A stretch of 64,000 bases of DNA from Combretum micranthum. Lineage: Eukaryota > Streptophyta > Magnoliopsida > Myrtales > Combretaceae. Numbering within the stretch: position 1 is the first letter of the stretch; each line of letters starts with the position of its first letter. Made by a program: the position numbers and the translations under genes. The stretch lies in contig JAMXBD010000685.1 in the NCBI GenBank assembly GCA_024138025.1, forward strand, positions 664,449 through 728,448, in the 5' to 3' direction. The notes beneath the pieces were generated by a model. It worked only from the letters and a program-made list of their open reading frames with translations. It had not been told where the DNA came from and made no database searches. Of this stretch, positions 12,413-25,377 are shown piece by piece.

Positions 12413-13785
12413 TAACATTGTTTATTCGGTTTTCTCTGACAATTTTAGCAGTGGGCTTCAATAGATCTATCTAAATATTAACACATTATGATGTGAGAGG
12501 TGCAACATATCAAGAGTTGCTCATGTAATTTAATTCTCTATCATAGCATTGCATTTAAGTTTTTAGGTAAGTCCTATAATTTTCCCAAGTGCCTTCCTTT
12601 CCTTTCTGAGGCTATCTTAAAATTATTAATTGTTTATATAATAAAGACCAAAAAAGTATTTAAATTAGATTTCAAAGCCTTTCTTTTCTTCATAGGATGG
12701 GCAAGAATGAGTTGGCAAATGCTGAAAGTACACTTAAATGGTTGTTGAGGTGGAGTCTTCCAAGGGGTCGATGTTAGTTTTTAACTGTGATGGTTTTTAC
12801 TTGTGTATTAGATGCATTATAATCATGGATAAGCAACTTGTTTTATACTTGCTATTCTTATCGAATTCCAAGAAGCATTTTGTCATGACCTTGATATAAA
12901 AAAAATGAATTCATGTGCGTATTTTCTTGCTATATCCATGTACAGTGATGTGCATCTGTTGTATTGAGATTGCCTACTACATAGGCAAACAGTTTACCAT
13001 TCTTTATTAGATTCAAATTATTTGCTATCTTGATTATCCGTTTGATTTTTTTATCTTGAGTTATCTGAAGGCTATCACACCTATATAAAATAAAGACGTA
13101 TCTACTATAAAGCACAGTGATGGATGATTGCCTATTGGTGCCTACGATTACATGTAGTTCATGCATTAGAATTTTTTGGTGCTAGCATGTGGTGAACAAT
13201 GCATACTAGGAACATTTTTGCTTGCTAGTTGCTGATTATTTGTATTTCCATATCTACCTTTTGGGATATGTAACTAGAGAAGAGGGCTAAGTAGATATGG
13301 ATGAGAGTCTTGACAACGAACACTGGTTATCGTTTCCTCCATGCTCCGCAATGGTCAAGGTTGTTGATAAGTGGTTGGAAACTGACTTTTAATTTTTATT
13401 TCACTTGATTAAGGTGCCTGAAAACTCAAGTTTTGCTTTTAATACCTTCTAATTTTAGTAATGTTAAGGCTCTTAACAATGGTAAAGGAGCTTTTTCAAG
13501 TATAAACTTCAAAAGATTTAGTTCTGTACTTCAATGCACTTCAATGAGTATGTCAAACCTAAGATCTCATTACTAATTAGGAGGAAGACATATATTATGT
13601 GAGCACATTGCCTATTTGATTACTAACCACCAAAGGCGTTAATTGGTTTACTAAGAATGTAATTCTAATTCTTTTAGAACAAGATGATAAAAATAAGTTA
13701 GACATGCAATCCGCCAAGGAACCCTATTCCTTAACACCTCTAAAATTCTATTGATTTTCTTAATATAATATAATATTTGGATTCT
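12413..13785 (+). pseudogene. Diverged inverted copy of the MIC10 3' end (pseudogene fragment)
   Basis: It matches, in inverse orientation, the region 18,085-19,690 that holds the end of MIC10 intron 2, the terminal exon and downstream sequence. Shared landmarks: TTTATTCGGTTTTCTCTGAC; the acceptor-exon unit TAG|GATGGGCAAGAATGA at 12,694-12,710; TTTTTACTTGTGTA; TTCCAAGAAGCATTTT; ATGCATACTAGGAA and GTGAGCACATTGCCTA. The 15-nt exon is unchanged. No MIC10 first or second exon exists upstream in the window, so this is a fragment and not a second gene. Confidence 0.8.
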
Positions 13786-14997
13786 AATTCTCACGGTGCA
13801 ACCTAACTCTTGTAATAAAAATATTTCCTGATTTTCTTACGAAATTCCATTTTCACTATCTTTCCTTCATCTTATTTTTGCATGTCTATTTTTTCTCTTA
13901 TAATGTTATGGCTCCAAATTCAACATCTTCAAGGGTTAGGTCCAAACTAGGACTCGGCCCAACCCAATTTGATCACGTTGGGTCTCCCTTTGGATTCAAA
14001 TGTTGAGCTCGGACCAAATGTGACCCGTGCTTATTTATATGGTTTAGAGAACTTTGCAAGATGATAGAAGGATTCAATACATTAGAAATAGGCTAGGAGT
14101 TATTGCATGCACTATGGCAGCACCTCTTGCAATACTATTTAGTCCATTGTCTTAGGGAAAAAAGAAGACAACAATAGGTAGAATAGAATGGGTACAACGG
14201 ACTTATTGCATTTCATTAGCATTTTGCTATATCAAGTCAAATCCCCCATTTTATTATGACACTTTTTGATTAAACTTATGGAATAAATCTAATAGAAGAA
14301 CTGAAGTAGTTCTATTTTTTCAATCCAAGATTAATTATCATTATTTTTCTTTTTAATTTCATAATAAAATGTCTAAAAGAAGTTAAAGTAGGGTACTACG
14401 ATCTCCATTAAATGTGTAGTTGAATTATACTTTTAACTTGTTTGGAAATGAAAAATAGAAATTTGATTCATTTGCATCTTTATTCCAAAAGAAATCATCA
14501 CAGAGTGGGAACTCCTTTAGAATTTAACTGCTCCTTTATTAACCAGAGATTTTTCAATTTCATCCTAGGCATGATTAAATAGCTCCTTCGGTCTAGTTGA
14601 CTCTAGCTGATAGTTCCATACTTTCCTTATTATATTCACGTTATTTTCCATAATTTTATTGAGTTTTTTTTTCCTAATTTACGATCATTTCCCAAATTAT
14701 TTATTGAATAGGATTACGTTCATAATTATTTATTCGAATTGCTAAACTCCAATCTCTTTTTAAATTGTATATCGAATTATTTTGTTATCTTTGTTGATAT
14801 AGACTACTCATTTATAAATTGTATTATAACTAAAATAAAACTTAAAATGGGAAGAGATAGGTGGGTGGGTCCCTGGGTGTCCGGATATTTTGAGTTGTGT
14901 AAGATATGTGTTTGGAGTTGCAGTTTTCACTTCACTATGACTGAGCACGAGCGATCGAACGATACAAAAAACGAAATAAGGTCGGGCTGTCAGAGTA
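13786..14997. other. Upstream region of the hydrolase gene
   Basis: About 1.2 kb of AT-rich sequence between the MIC10 fragment and the hydrolase start codon. It should contain the promoter and 5' UTR, but no single TATA box or transcription start stands out. A patch at 13,915-14,035 is locally GC-richer without a coding signal. Confidence 0.4.
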
Positions 14998-17327
14998 ATG
15001 ATGGGGTTTGCTTCCGGGAACAGCCTCTTTACCTTCCTCCCTGCAACTGCCCACAACATCAACAGTAGGGGCAGCACTAACGTTGGTTTTGGTGTTGGTC
15101 TTGGTGCTGGTGTTGGTCCTGGTGGATTCTTCCTCAAAAACTCATCTCTTCCAACATCTTCTTCTACTTTGCTTCTCGCTTCTGTACGTGTTATCTTCCA
15201 ACCTTCCCTCTCACTTCTTTCCCCCCTTCTTTTTATTAATGTTTTTTAGGCTGTGTTGCTAAGCTAGAAAAAGCAGGGAAATATCGCTTACGTAATAACT
15301 GTGGTATTGAGGAATAGATCTATATTGTAGTGATAATTGTAACTGTTCTATTTTTAGCTGCTATTTTTTACTATTTTTCAGAACTATTTGGGATGTATCC
15401 TATAAATTGTCACATGCAATATGTTTCTGAGGAATCCATCAATGAGATATGCATAAAATTCTTTGCCTACGTGGAACCTTTTTAATCTGACTGTGTGCTA
15501 CTGAAAGTGTTGCTACTTAACTCTGGCCTGGCATTCTCACATGGCCCAAAAAAAAAAAAAAAAAAAAAAAAAAGGCGAATTATCAAAAAAACTAGGAAGT
15601 TCGAGTTCGATTTTGAGCCCTTATAAGATGAAGTTTTGGAAATTTCTGATCGATTGTTTACAATGTCAAAGGGTTAGGCCAAAATCGAGGTGTCGTATTA
15701 GTATTTTTGTTGAAACCATGAAGAAAGTTGGGTAGCAAAGGGATTTATTTTATGTTGGTATAATAGCATAGGGCAATTAAAGGGTTCACTTGAATTAAAA
15801 AAGACTTATATCTTTTCATATGCCCATTTAGCAACTTTGATTTGTGAACTCATACAATGAGCTCTCAATAGAACATTTGCAATCAGCCACCATCTAGACG
15901 TTACTTTTTACTCCTTTAATGCTCCAAAATTTAACTTTGAAGCTTCAGTATTTTCCAGACAAAGTGCACTTCCTATCCATGGAAGCAGAGGATATCGATT
16001 GCTGCCCGAAAAATACATTGCAGCCTTGTGCAGGTTGAAAATGAAAATGATGAGGCATGCGAGTTGGTTAGTGGAATGGAAATCTCTTTAGGTGCAGATG
16101 ATGATTGCATCCAAGCTTATCTATTGAAAGCAGTGAAAAACAATAATGGAACTGGGGTCCTGCTTTTGTCTGATGTATTTGGGTTTGAAGATTCATCAAC
16201 AAGGGACTTTGCTTACCGTGTTGCTTGCAATGGTTACAAGTAAATGTTCCCAACTTCGTATTTCCATACATTTCAGGCCCAAATGTGAAAATGCTAATGG
16301 AAACTTTGTTCCTGGTTTGCAAATGATAAGGATTGTAAGTGTGTTTTTTCCTCAACAAACCATTTTCCAGTATAGGTTATTATCATAATACTATAACCAT
16401 AACCATCTTGTTACCATTTCAATTTGAAGTGTTGACAGCTATTAGTGATTTTTAGCAGTAGGTGCTGAGTGAAAATAGCAACAGGGATTGGCTTCAGCCT
16501 TAATGGTTTGAATCAGTAGACAAATGAGGAAATGATCTCCTCTTGTTAACAATTGTATCATTATCCTCATTTTCTGTAGACATTTCCAGTCACCAATTGC
16601 CACCAACGAACTGCCAACCTCTTGAGATTATAATGATAATTTCTATTAAATTTAATGTTTTGTAACAAATATGGGATAAAAAAATTCTGGAATAACACTT
16701 TCTGTAAAACTAACACACTTTGGATGAAAGTTCTTCAACACTGCACATTACTTTAGATAAAACATCCTAACTTATCTAATGTTAGCTTTTTGTTGCAGTG
16801 TTCTGGTTCCAGATTTGTTTCGTGGGGATCCTTGGTCAAAAGACAGGCCAAAAGAAATGTTTGAGCAGTGGATAACGAAACAAAACCGCGAGAGGATTCA
16901 AAATGACATTGAGATGGCAAAAAGATGGATGATAGATGAATTTTCAGCAGCAGGGATCTCAAAGAAGCTTGGGATTATTGGATTCTGTTTTGGAGGTGGG
17001 AGAGTGTTAGAGGTTCTAGCTGGAGATGAGGAAGATCAATTTGGCATGGGGGTCTCTTTTTATGGTACCAGGATGGATAAATCTATTGCTTTGAAAATTA
17101 AGGTACCAGTGTTGTTCATTTCAGGTGACAAGGATTCACTTTGTCCTGTAAGCATCCAAAAGGATATTCAGAAGAATATTGGTAGGGGTTCTGAAGTGGT
17201 GATCTTTGAGGGAAGAGGGCATGGATTTGTACATAGGCCTGAGTCTCCTGAAGAAGATGACGATGCGGAGCAGGCTTTCTTGCTCGTGAAAAATTGGCTG
17301 TATGATGCTTTAGTAGTAAATAAATAA
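14998..17327 (+). CDS. Dienelactone hydrolase family protein (carboxymethylenebutenolidase homolog), plastid-targeted by prediction
   Basis: Three exons, 14,998-15,183, 15,959-16,239 and 16,799-17,327, join in phase (GT-AG at every junction) into a 331-residue protein. Tandem ATGs at 14,998 and 15,001 give MM; the second has the better plant context (A at -3, G at +4). Residues 1 to about 85 are rich in Ser, Thr, Gly and Arg with few acidic residues, as in a chloroplast transit peptide, and include a Gly-Val-rich run. The hydrolase domain spans about 100-327. It shows LLLSDVFGFED, VPDLFRGDPW, the nucleophile elbow GFCFGGGR (Cys219), GDKDSLCP (probable Asp268) and GRGHGFVHR (His297), the Cys-Asp-His set of the family. 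Bacterial members hydrolyse dienelactone; the plant substrate is uncertain. Length and motif order agree with my memory of the Arabidopsis At1g35420 type. It is convergent with MIC10. I see no frameshift or missing catalytic residue. Confidence 0.95.
15184..15958 (+). other. Hydrolase intron 1 (775 nt)
   Basis: Donor GTACGT at 15,184 and acceptor TTTTCCAG ending at 15,958; both flanking exons are in phase 0. It contains a 26-base A run at 15,548-15,573. The alternative upstream acceptor CTTCAG at 15,948 would break the frame. Confidence 0.85.
16240..16798 (+). other. Hydrolase intron 2 (559 nt)
   Basis: Donor CAA|GTAAAT and acceptor TTGTTGCAG|T. The split codon AA/T restores Asn within the conserved NGYNVLVPDLF run, which fixes both splice sites. 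Confidence 0.93.
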
Positions 17328-17328
17328 A
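17319..17328 (+). terminator. Poly(A) signals overlapping the hydrolase stop codon
   Basis: Two overlapping AATAAA hexamers (17,319-17,324 and 17,323-17,328) surround the TAA at 17,325-17,327. In plants the near-upstream element lies about 10-30 nt before the cleavage site, so a very short 3' UTR is possible. Further A/T-rich signals downstream make this uncertain. Confidence 0.35.
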
Positions 17329-18084
17329 TGTCCATGATAACTAGCTCAAACGTTCACAGTGGTATCTCATACTTTTTTTAGTATTACTTCCATACTATTG
17401 CTTATTTGCTTAGCTTTTACCGGCTCCAGAAATGGATGAATGCATATATCTCATTCAGCACATATGCAAGACACGAGTAAGATCTTGCATGGTTAAATTT
17501 TAAGGTATTGGTTGTAAAAATTGAATAGGATAAAAAGGATTGGATAGAATAGTACAAGAATCACTGGGCAATACAATTTTTTTGTACTATTTGGTATGCA
17601 CTACAGTAGAGAGCACTAGATAAAATTTTCACAAAGAGATTTTCTTATCTAGTTTTAATATTTTTATACTATGAAATATAAGAGATATATATTTTACGTT
17701 TTGTCTAGTCTTATAAAGAGAGTTTTTACAAATATACATTTTGTCAATCAAATATCGTATAATGATTTTTATTCACTCCAATATTATGAAACATTGTACA
17801 ACCAAATGCTATTAAGACTTGTTTGGTTTCCATCTTGGAATTTATATATAAGAATTCATCAACAGGGAATTGATTTCTTGAAACTTGATTATCTATTCAT
17901 TATTTGAATTTTTATAAAGAATGAATAAGTAATGGCTTTCTTTTTTTTTTTTTTTTTTTTTTTTTGAAATGAACAATGACATTATAAGAAAGAAAAATAG
18001 ATAAGCAAAAAGAAGGTGGAGATAAGAGTAAAAAAAATGGAATTTGGTAAGACAGTCAAGTAATAATTTTATTACACAATTTAG
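17329..18084. other. Convergent intergenic region
   Basis: AT-rich sequence between the hydrolase 3' end and the MIC10 3' duplication. It holds a 25-base T run at 17,941-17,965. No gene seen. Confidence 0.45.
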
Positions 18085-19690
18085 GTTGCATCTTAGGAAT
18101 CGCAAGTCTAATATTAGATTTAGAAAATCGATGGAATTCCAGGGGTGTTAAGAAATAGGGTTCCTTGTCGGATTGCATTTCTATCTTATTTTCATCATCA
18201 AAGGGTGAAATTAAATTAAAAAAGAATCAGAATTGCATTCTTAATAAATTAAATGTGGCCTTTTGTGGTTAGTTATCAGTAGGCAATGTGCTCACAAAAT
18301 ATAAATGTCTTTGTCATTAGTAATAAGACATTAGGTTTTGACGTACTCCCAGAAGTGCATTTTAAGTAGAAAATGGTATCTTTGGAAGTCGCTATGAGAG
18401 AGAGCTCCTTCACTACCATTGTTAAGACTTGAGTGTCTACTAAAATATTAGAAAATTATAAGCTTCTGATAAAGGCAGAAATGTATATGATCTGTAACTA
18501 GCAACCATAGGTGCCCGTGCTCCCGCACTTTTTTTTTTTTTTGGTCTTTTAGGTGCTCCCACTTCCCAGTATGCATTCTTCACCAAACACCCAAGCACCG
18601 AGATTTCTAATTTAATGAACTACATTTAATCCTTAACACCAATAGGTAAAGTTCTCCGTCAAAATGCTTTACAGCTGAGGCATCTTTTATTTTATGCTAT
18701 TGTGACTTAACTTGGGATGAAAAATCATAGGTTTAATTATAAATATTTTATCTGTGTTTTATCCAATTTGCGAAAACAAAATTCATGTTTTAATGTAATA
18801 AAAAATTTTACTACATAAGATAAAATAAATAAAATATTAAATATTATTTTAAAAAGAGAGAAAATTGAAATTATATATCATTTATTTATATATTAAGACC
18901 GGTAAAATATTAACACGGTTCATTCTAAAATTATTAAATAATATTAACGTGTTTAAATGAAACTTAGATCACTTATCAGTCAAAAAGAAATTAACACAGA
19001 TTTTCAAATAGATTAAAATACTGGTAAGTTTTGCAATTAATCCAAAATCTTATAGATAATTGAGATAGATCGAGAAGCAGAAGCTGACGAAGAGTGGTTA
19101 ACAGTTCGCCCAGGCAGTAGGTAAACTCAAAAGAAGAGGTGCACGTCACTGTAAATCGATATGGCAAGAAAATCCGCGCATGAATTCATTATTTTATATC
19201 AAGGTCCTGATAAAATGCTTCTTGGAATTTGATAGGATTAGCAAGTATCAAACAAGTCGTTTATCCATCAATATAATGTATCTACTACACAAGTAAAAAC
19301 CATAATGGGGGGGAAAAAACCAACATCCTCGCCTCGGAAGACTCTGCTTCATCAGCCAACTAAGTGTACTTTCAGCAGCCGCTAATTCATTCTTGCCCAT
19401 CCTGTGAAGAAAAGACAGTCGTCAGAACCAAATTTAAACACTTTTGGTCCTTATTATATGAGCTTAATGTCGTTTTCACATAGCCTCAAAAACAAAAGAA
19501 AGGGGGGTTTGGGAAAAATTATTGCACTAAACCGGAAATTTAAATACTATGCTATGACCCCCAAAAAAAAAAAATTTAAATGCACGAGCAACCCTTTATT
19601 ATGGTGCACCTCTCATGTCATAATACGTTAATATTTATATAGATATGGTGAAGCAACTGTCGTTGTAGTCAGAGAAAACTGAATAAACAA
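18085..19690 (-). repeat. MIC10-3'-end arm of the inverted duplication
   Basis: Read on the minus strand this runs from the last ~290 bp of MIC10 intron 2 through the terminal exon and into 3' flanking sequence, and it matches 12,413-13,785 on the plus strand. It is longer than its partner chiefly because of an AT-rich insertion at about 18,730-19,050. Confidence 0.8.
18730..19050. mobile_element. Probable small MITE inserted in the MIC10 3' flank
   Basis: The segment is absent from the collinear copy at 12.4-13.8 kb. Its ends have loosely inverted sequence, AGGTTTAATTATAAA on the left against the complement of TTTGCAATTAATCCA on the right. It is extremely AT-rich and non-coding. Exact borders and TSD were not resolved. 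Confidence 0.4.
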
Positions 19691-22600
19691 TGGGCTGAAA
19701 AGACCGTGGAAGGTCTCCACTAACTTTGATCAAGGTTTGAAGCATTCCATTCCACAATGACACATTGAAGCTGAAGCCCCCCAATTAAAGGTGCAAGCTC
19801 AAGATCATGTCCAGATCATAATATACTGATGAAGAAACACTAGACATAAACGGAATAAGGGTGGGAAGTTGTGAAGAATAAGAAAAGGAAGAAAGATGAG
19901 CCACCGACCTACCATCTCCCTACCATTTTCCCTGCCATCTTTCTAAGCTTCATAACTTCCTCACCAACTCTATCCTGGATAACATCATCGCTGAACCACT
20001 CACCACACTTCAAACCTAAATACTGACCACGTCACCAAACTGAAGCATAGAAACTCAGTTTGAGCACATACAGTCCTAAACTGTGGTTAAACCATCCTCA
20101 CATCAAATGCTGACCTACACACTCCCCCCGCATACAACCCCTAAATTGCATAGTAAAACCATACACTTGTACTCTGCTCAAGCACTACCCTAAACCCAGA
20201 TGCATAAACTATCTTTCCATAGTGTCAACCGAAGACTATTTCTAATACTTTATTCAAAGTTGATTGAAAATCCACCTCTGGTGTGGAAGCTAGTTTTAGG
20301 TACAAGGTTGCTGGTATCAAAAACTTTAGTAGAAATCATCCTATAACCAAACATGATGGGCCCAAGATCTGATCAGGCAAGTCACCTTGAAAAAGTGTGC
20401 ATCTAAAGAAGCAAGAGAACAAATCCAAATTTTCTCAGGAAAGCACAGAAGGCCCATCCCATTCTAAGACTAATGCTAGGTTTGCACTGCAAAGAACTAG
20501 TACATTCATTGACTTAGATATGAAAATTGATTGCAGAACTTCCAACACCAACTATGTATGCTCACAAGAGCTAGCAGCTCATCACAAGAGCTTAGAGCTC
20601 CTCTAACTTTTATGAAGTAAAAGTAACGAACTGCTCCCATCTACCACAAGACTCTTATTCATTCAACAAAAAGAAATCTAACATATGACTAATTATTCTA
20701 AACTATTATACTGTCCTCCAGAATCTAGAAAATGAAAATATCAACTACCCAAAACTAACTCAACTACCCCTAACATACGCACATAAAAACATATCAACTA
20801 AGGACAAGTCTAGTAACCTCACTGGTCACACAACTTCCCTCTTTTGGAGGATCAACTGAGCAAGGTCGAACACATCATGCTATAGGGACAGGCTGGACAG
20901 CTAACAAGGTCAAAATTTTAGATTCAGGACAACACTCTTTTTGGATAAGTTCAGTAAATTTGTTGATATAAAAGAGTTACAAAGGAGCACCATAAAAAAG
21001 CAAAAGAGTTGACTATAAAGCACAAGGTTGGTGTTTGCACTAGATTCAAGAGAAGAGCAAAGACTAACCATTCTAACCAACTCCTGTCCACTTGCATCGA
21101 TAAACAACAGTAAGTCTCATATTACACCTCAACCCCACCCAAAAAAAGAAAAAAAGGAAGAAGAAGAAGAAACACCTCAAATCTAGAGGCCTAACTAACT
21201 TCCCCAGATATACTCTAAGCAGAAGCCTCATGAAGTCTCATCCCAGGCACTCAGCATACCTTACTCGCCCAAACAACTCCCTTGATCTAAGTAGTACTTT
21301 ACCACCTCAAATTTTGATTTGACAAGTCATAATCTTTCTAATTAAATTAATATTAAAGCTCGAAAATAATTGAAATACATCTAAATTTACGCGCTTACAA
21401 TCTTGTCTAGCAAAATAATCTAGGGCTTGAACTGCGGTTCAATAAACTATCCAAGTGCCTCAGTGCTCAAGTCAACTAAAAGCTGCAGCCAAATTGAAAT
21501 TAAGTAAAATTTCAAGCCATATTCAAATGGTTTATGAGTAGATTTGATGCATTCAAATAGCTCTAGGGAAAAGAACCTACATTCTCGAGGTATAAAGTGC
21601 AAGTCTCTACCAAAGATAACCAAAAAAACCATACACCTAGCATTCAACCCTCCATCATCTTCATTTAATTCCCCTAGCTCAAAAATTACATGCAAGGATT
21701 CTCCATTGTAGGCACCTTGATATGTGAACATTTTAGTTACCAATGGATTTGCAAATATTACTAACTGCTAGAATGCCAAGGAGCATAACAATCCTTTTAA
21801 AGCCCCTAAGCCAAAAGAATGGTCAACATTGACAAGGTTAAGCTTCTAGCCTTACTCAAAATTAAGGCAAAGGAAGCTAGAGAGAATACAATCAAGAATA
21901 GATTTCAACCAAATTGGTGGAAGGTTGGTGACACAAGCCATAAATGCCATAAATGGATATCCTAGGTTCCTGATCATTAAGATTGACATTTTGAAACTCT
22001 AATCAATATATATATATATATATTGGTAAATCAACTCTAATCAATATTTCCATAGTAAATTCAATAAAACGAGTACCAATGAAGATATATGTGTCAGCTC
22101 TGTGCATGGTTTAACTCTAATCATGGGAAGAAGCCATTGCCAAAACAAAGATACTGTTAGGATTAGTATGGGATATTCTAACATAGTAAGATCAGTTAAT
22201 CAAATAGATGTGGGATGGAGGTAAAAGTTGTCTGCCAAGAATATCAACCAATGATAATAGAATCCATAGCTCAAAGAGGCAAATGCTATTGAGATGCACT
22301 TACGGGGTTCAATAATTATTATGATGGGCTAATCTCATGAAACTAGATAGAGCTATAATAAACAATTTCTCACATTTTATTTACCAAATTTGTTTCTTGC
22401 GAATTATTCATCCCCTAAGTCCAGGCTTTACTAACAACCAGGGTTGGAAATGCCCCTTACACTAGCTGATTTCTCAAGAACCAAAGCTCAAACCCATTTT
22501 AGGCAATGCATAAGGTTAAGGTCTCTCTTGAAGGAATTAAAGAAGCTTAGTAACACAAATTGCGTTGAAATTTTATCCCCATCAAGGCAAACTTGTACCA

Positions 22601-25377
22601 CCTTCTCTTTTTGCGCAATCCATAAAAGTTTTTTTAGAGGATAAAATAAGTCTTGATTAAGGAAGGGGACCATTTCCCACCAGAAGAGAAGTGATAAAAA
22701 GCGTCAGCATGGTATGCTTTGCACACCATATAATATTTAAGAAAGTGATCTCAAGCCTATGATAGGATTAAAGGAGAACCTCCAAAGGTCTACTACCCTA
22801 TTTGGTGTGAAGGGAAATGTTGGTTTGCAGCTAGTTTGAATGACGATGACAGTAAGAGTGCAAAAATATTGGAAATTCACTTTGTAAAGCTACCTACGAG
22901 TTATCTCGGGGTTTTCCTCATCTCATCCAAATCTCAAAGTAATGGCTGGAACACTATTCTCAAGTACAACACCAGACTAAATGCTACTGGTGATGCAATG
23001 AAAGATTACAATTAACCAAATTAATTATGTTTTCAATTCAAAGTATAGTAGGCAATGGCCTTTGTAATTCTAAAGAAGGAAAAAACAACTGAAAGCAAAC
23101 ATAAAACTTCCTTGGACAAGAGGGTCATGATGTGAGTTACAAAGCATAAGTTAAGTGGAGAAGAACTGCAAACCAAAAAAATGAAGGTAGCCCAAGTATT
23201 CCAGATCCAGTGAAAAGTTGGAATGGAGTTACTAAGGGAGAACCTTTTATGAAACCTGGTTGTTTGACATGGAAAAATGTTAATGGTCGCCTTAAGTTGA
23301 AACCTATCTCCTAAAAAGGAAGCATGTGTGGACTGTCAAAATACAGATTATATGTTTTCGAATCCTGACCATTGTTTAGTGAGGAAATCAATGATGGCAC
23401 ATTCATTTCCATATGGCTTCATGTTGCATTTATTGATGCTTATATGAAAGATATCTACAGGAGGTTTGCCCAAGGAAAATCAGCTGTGCTTCATTGCTTT
23501 TGCCTTTTGGGAGTGAACCAAGAACTAAACATTCCAATATTGGAATCTAGGATCAAATTATATATCTCATCCCACCAATTCTATAGCTCAATGGTCCAAT
23601 TTAACAACTTATACGGACCCTCTTAGTCATCAGAAAACTTGCAATGCCATCGAGAACAACAGCCAAAAGAACCACCAGATAAGGGTGATATTGTTTTAGA
23701 AGGCTATTCTAAGACATGTATTCATGCTTGGCTTGCAGTTAATGAAAGCTTGATACCATGGACAAATATTGGTCTGATGGTGTGTGTTTCCTCTAACTGT
23801 TGTTTTATATGTGACACAGACACACACCCATCACTATATTACTCATTCGCCACATCTCTAAAAAGTATAAAAAATAAAAAAATAAAAATAAAAAGAAAGA
23901 AAGAGAGAAAAATTAAATTGCAAATATACTTCTTATGTTTGTTCCATGTGTACTTAACTCCCCTATCTTTGAAATTAAGTGCCTAGATCCCCAATCTTTT
24001 AATGTGCTTTCAAATATTATTCAAGTATTTTACTATCAAAAAATTACATAAAATCAGAAAAAGGAGAGAACTCTTTCTATTTTTAGTTGTCACATATTGT
24101 TCCATGCCTAAAGTTTTCTTTTCTTTCTTAAATTTTTTTATTATTTTTGCAATTTTGCAAAATTTCCCCACTCCCGTGAGCATTTTATGTGTCAACAAAT
24201 AGTTGATTTAAGTATTGCAAAAGCATACCTCTTCTTTTCTTCATGTACTTAAGGCATATATATATCTGCCATTGAGGAATAACTATTCACTGAAGTAGGG
24301 AAAAAGACTCTCTAGCCTTATCTTGTTAGATGGTTTTACAGGGGTTAAAAACAATTCAGGTTCAGTTATATACTGGGCATATAGAAGCGACAATTGTTAA
24401 GAAGCACCTTTAACCGTGATCTAGTGATGACACCCATAAACTTATCTAGAGCATACAATAAAAGTCATCACCTTCAATACCATTGCTAAAATGTTGTTTC
24501 TTCTCATAAATAATGCAAATCGAACTTTGGCAATGGCAATTACTACTTTTCATTTTTTTTTTTTCTTTTTGGTAAGTTAAAGCTATTTTCTGTATTTTCA
24601 TCGTATAAAAAAGCGAGTATAAAAAGAAGAAAGGTTGCCAGAAATCTAAAATGTCGAAAAAGAGATGGCATTACTACATTACAGGAAGAAAAGGCATGGG
24701 AACTTATACTACTTCCATGTAAGCATGAGTAAAAAAAAAAAAAAACTGATTTTGAACAAACCTGAGAGGCAGGAGGTTCAGGAGCGACTTTGGGTGGTGG
24801 AGGAGCATCGGATACTTTCGCAGGCGGTGGCCTCACGGGGAACCCATCAAATTTCTGAGAACATTCCGTGTAGGCAGACCCAATTCCGACCCCAGCACCA
24901 AACGCTATTGATGCCCAGCGACTCACTGGACTACCTATTAGTATAATCAACACCACAGCTGATCAGAAGAACGTGCACGAAAATCAATTGCTATATAGAA
25001 TACACCATACAAACCCCATCATTATTTGATCGACCTTTGTTATAATCAAAGTTCTGCAATTCTTTGGTATAATGTAGTAATCTCACAACATTGCAGATAG
25101 TACTGACTAAGTCAAATACGTGAACAAAACGCAACCTTATTGTATGCGTGCCGAAATCGCACAGATTCCGACACAGCTATTTCCATTTTGTCTAAAATCG
25201 ACAGGAAAAAGAGGGAAAAGAAAAAGAAGAATAACGATACGTACGGAAGAGAAGGAGACCGCTAAATGCTCCGGCTAGGGAAGAATATACAAAACGACGG
25301 ACGGTGAGATCAATACATTCGTCCCATTTAGCGTCCATGTCGTACTTGCCTGAGATTACTTCCTTCCTACCCTCCAT
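19387..25377 (-). CDS. MIC10: MICOS complex subunit MIC10 (mitochondrial cristae-junction protein)
   Basis: Three minus-strand exons, 25,377-25,245, 24,934-24,762 and 19,401-19,387, encode 106 residues. MIC10 is a small inner-membrane protein that oligomerises to bend the membrane at crista junctions. KYDMDAKWDECIDL at about 11-24 is the family's N-terminal signature. Membrane segment 1 (about 29-44) carries G36xxxG40; segment 2 (about 51-66) carries G57-A-G-V-G-I-G63, the GxGxGxG motif needed for oligomerisation in the family. A Pro-rich tail (about 77-100) follows. The ATG at 25,377 is the first in frame. Exon 1 ends one base into the Arg45 codon, and joining restores FRSPVSRWASIAFGAG. Exon 2 ends in phase 0 after Gln102. 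The terminal exon (Asp-Gly-Gln-Glu-stop) is the best phase-0 candidate and its splice site is conserved in the duplicated copy, but it is less certain than exons 1 and 2. Confidence 0.92.
19402..24761 (-). other. MIC10 intron 2 (5,360 nt)
   Basis: Donor CAG|GTTTGT at 24,761 and acceptor TTCTTCACAG|GAT ending at 19,402, minus strand. The interior is AT-rich with only short spurious open frames. It contains a (TA)n run at about 22,009-22,022 and AT-rich stretches with simple A runs at 23,860-24,200. I found no LTR border or nested gene. Confidence 0.75.
24935..25244 (-). other. MIC10 intron 1 (310 nt)
   Basis: Donor TTCC|GTACGT at 25,244 and acceptor ACTAATAG|GT ending at 24,935, minus strand. 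The split codon C/GT gives the conserved Arg45. Confidence 0.92.

Noticed and set aside
12696..12710. Functional second MIC10 gene
   Set aside because: Only the terminal exon and flanks are present; no sequence resembling exons 1 and 2 occurs upstream.
12500..12748. 82-codon plus-strand frame in the duplicated MIC10 segment
   Set aside because: It reads through intron sequence and the terminal exon in the wrong frame.
15008..15262. Alternative frame in hydrolase exon 1 rich in Leu-Val repeats
   Set aside because: It cannot be joined in phase to exon 2, and the other frame joins perfectly.
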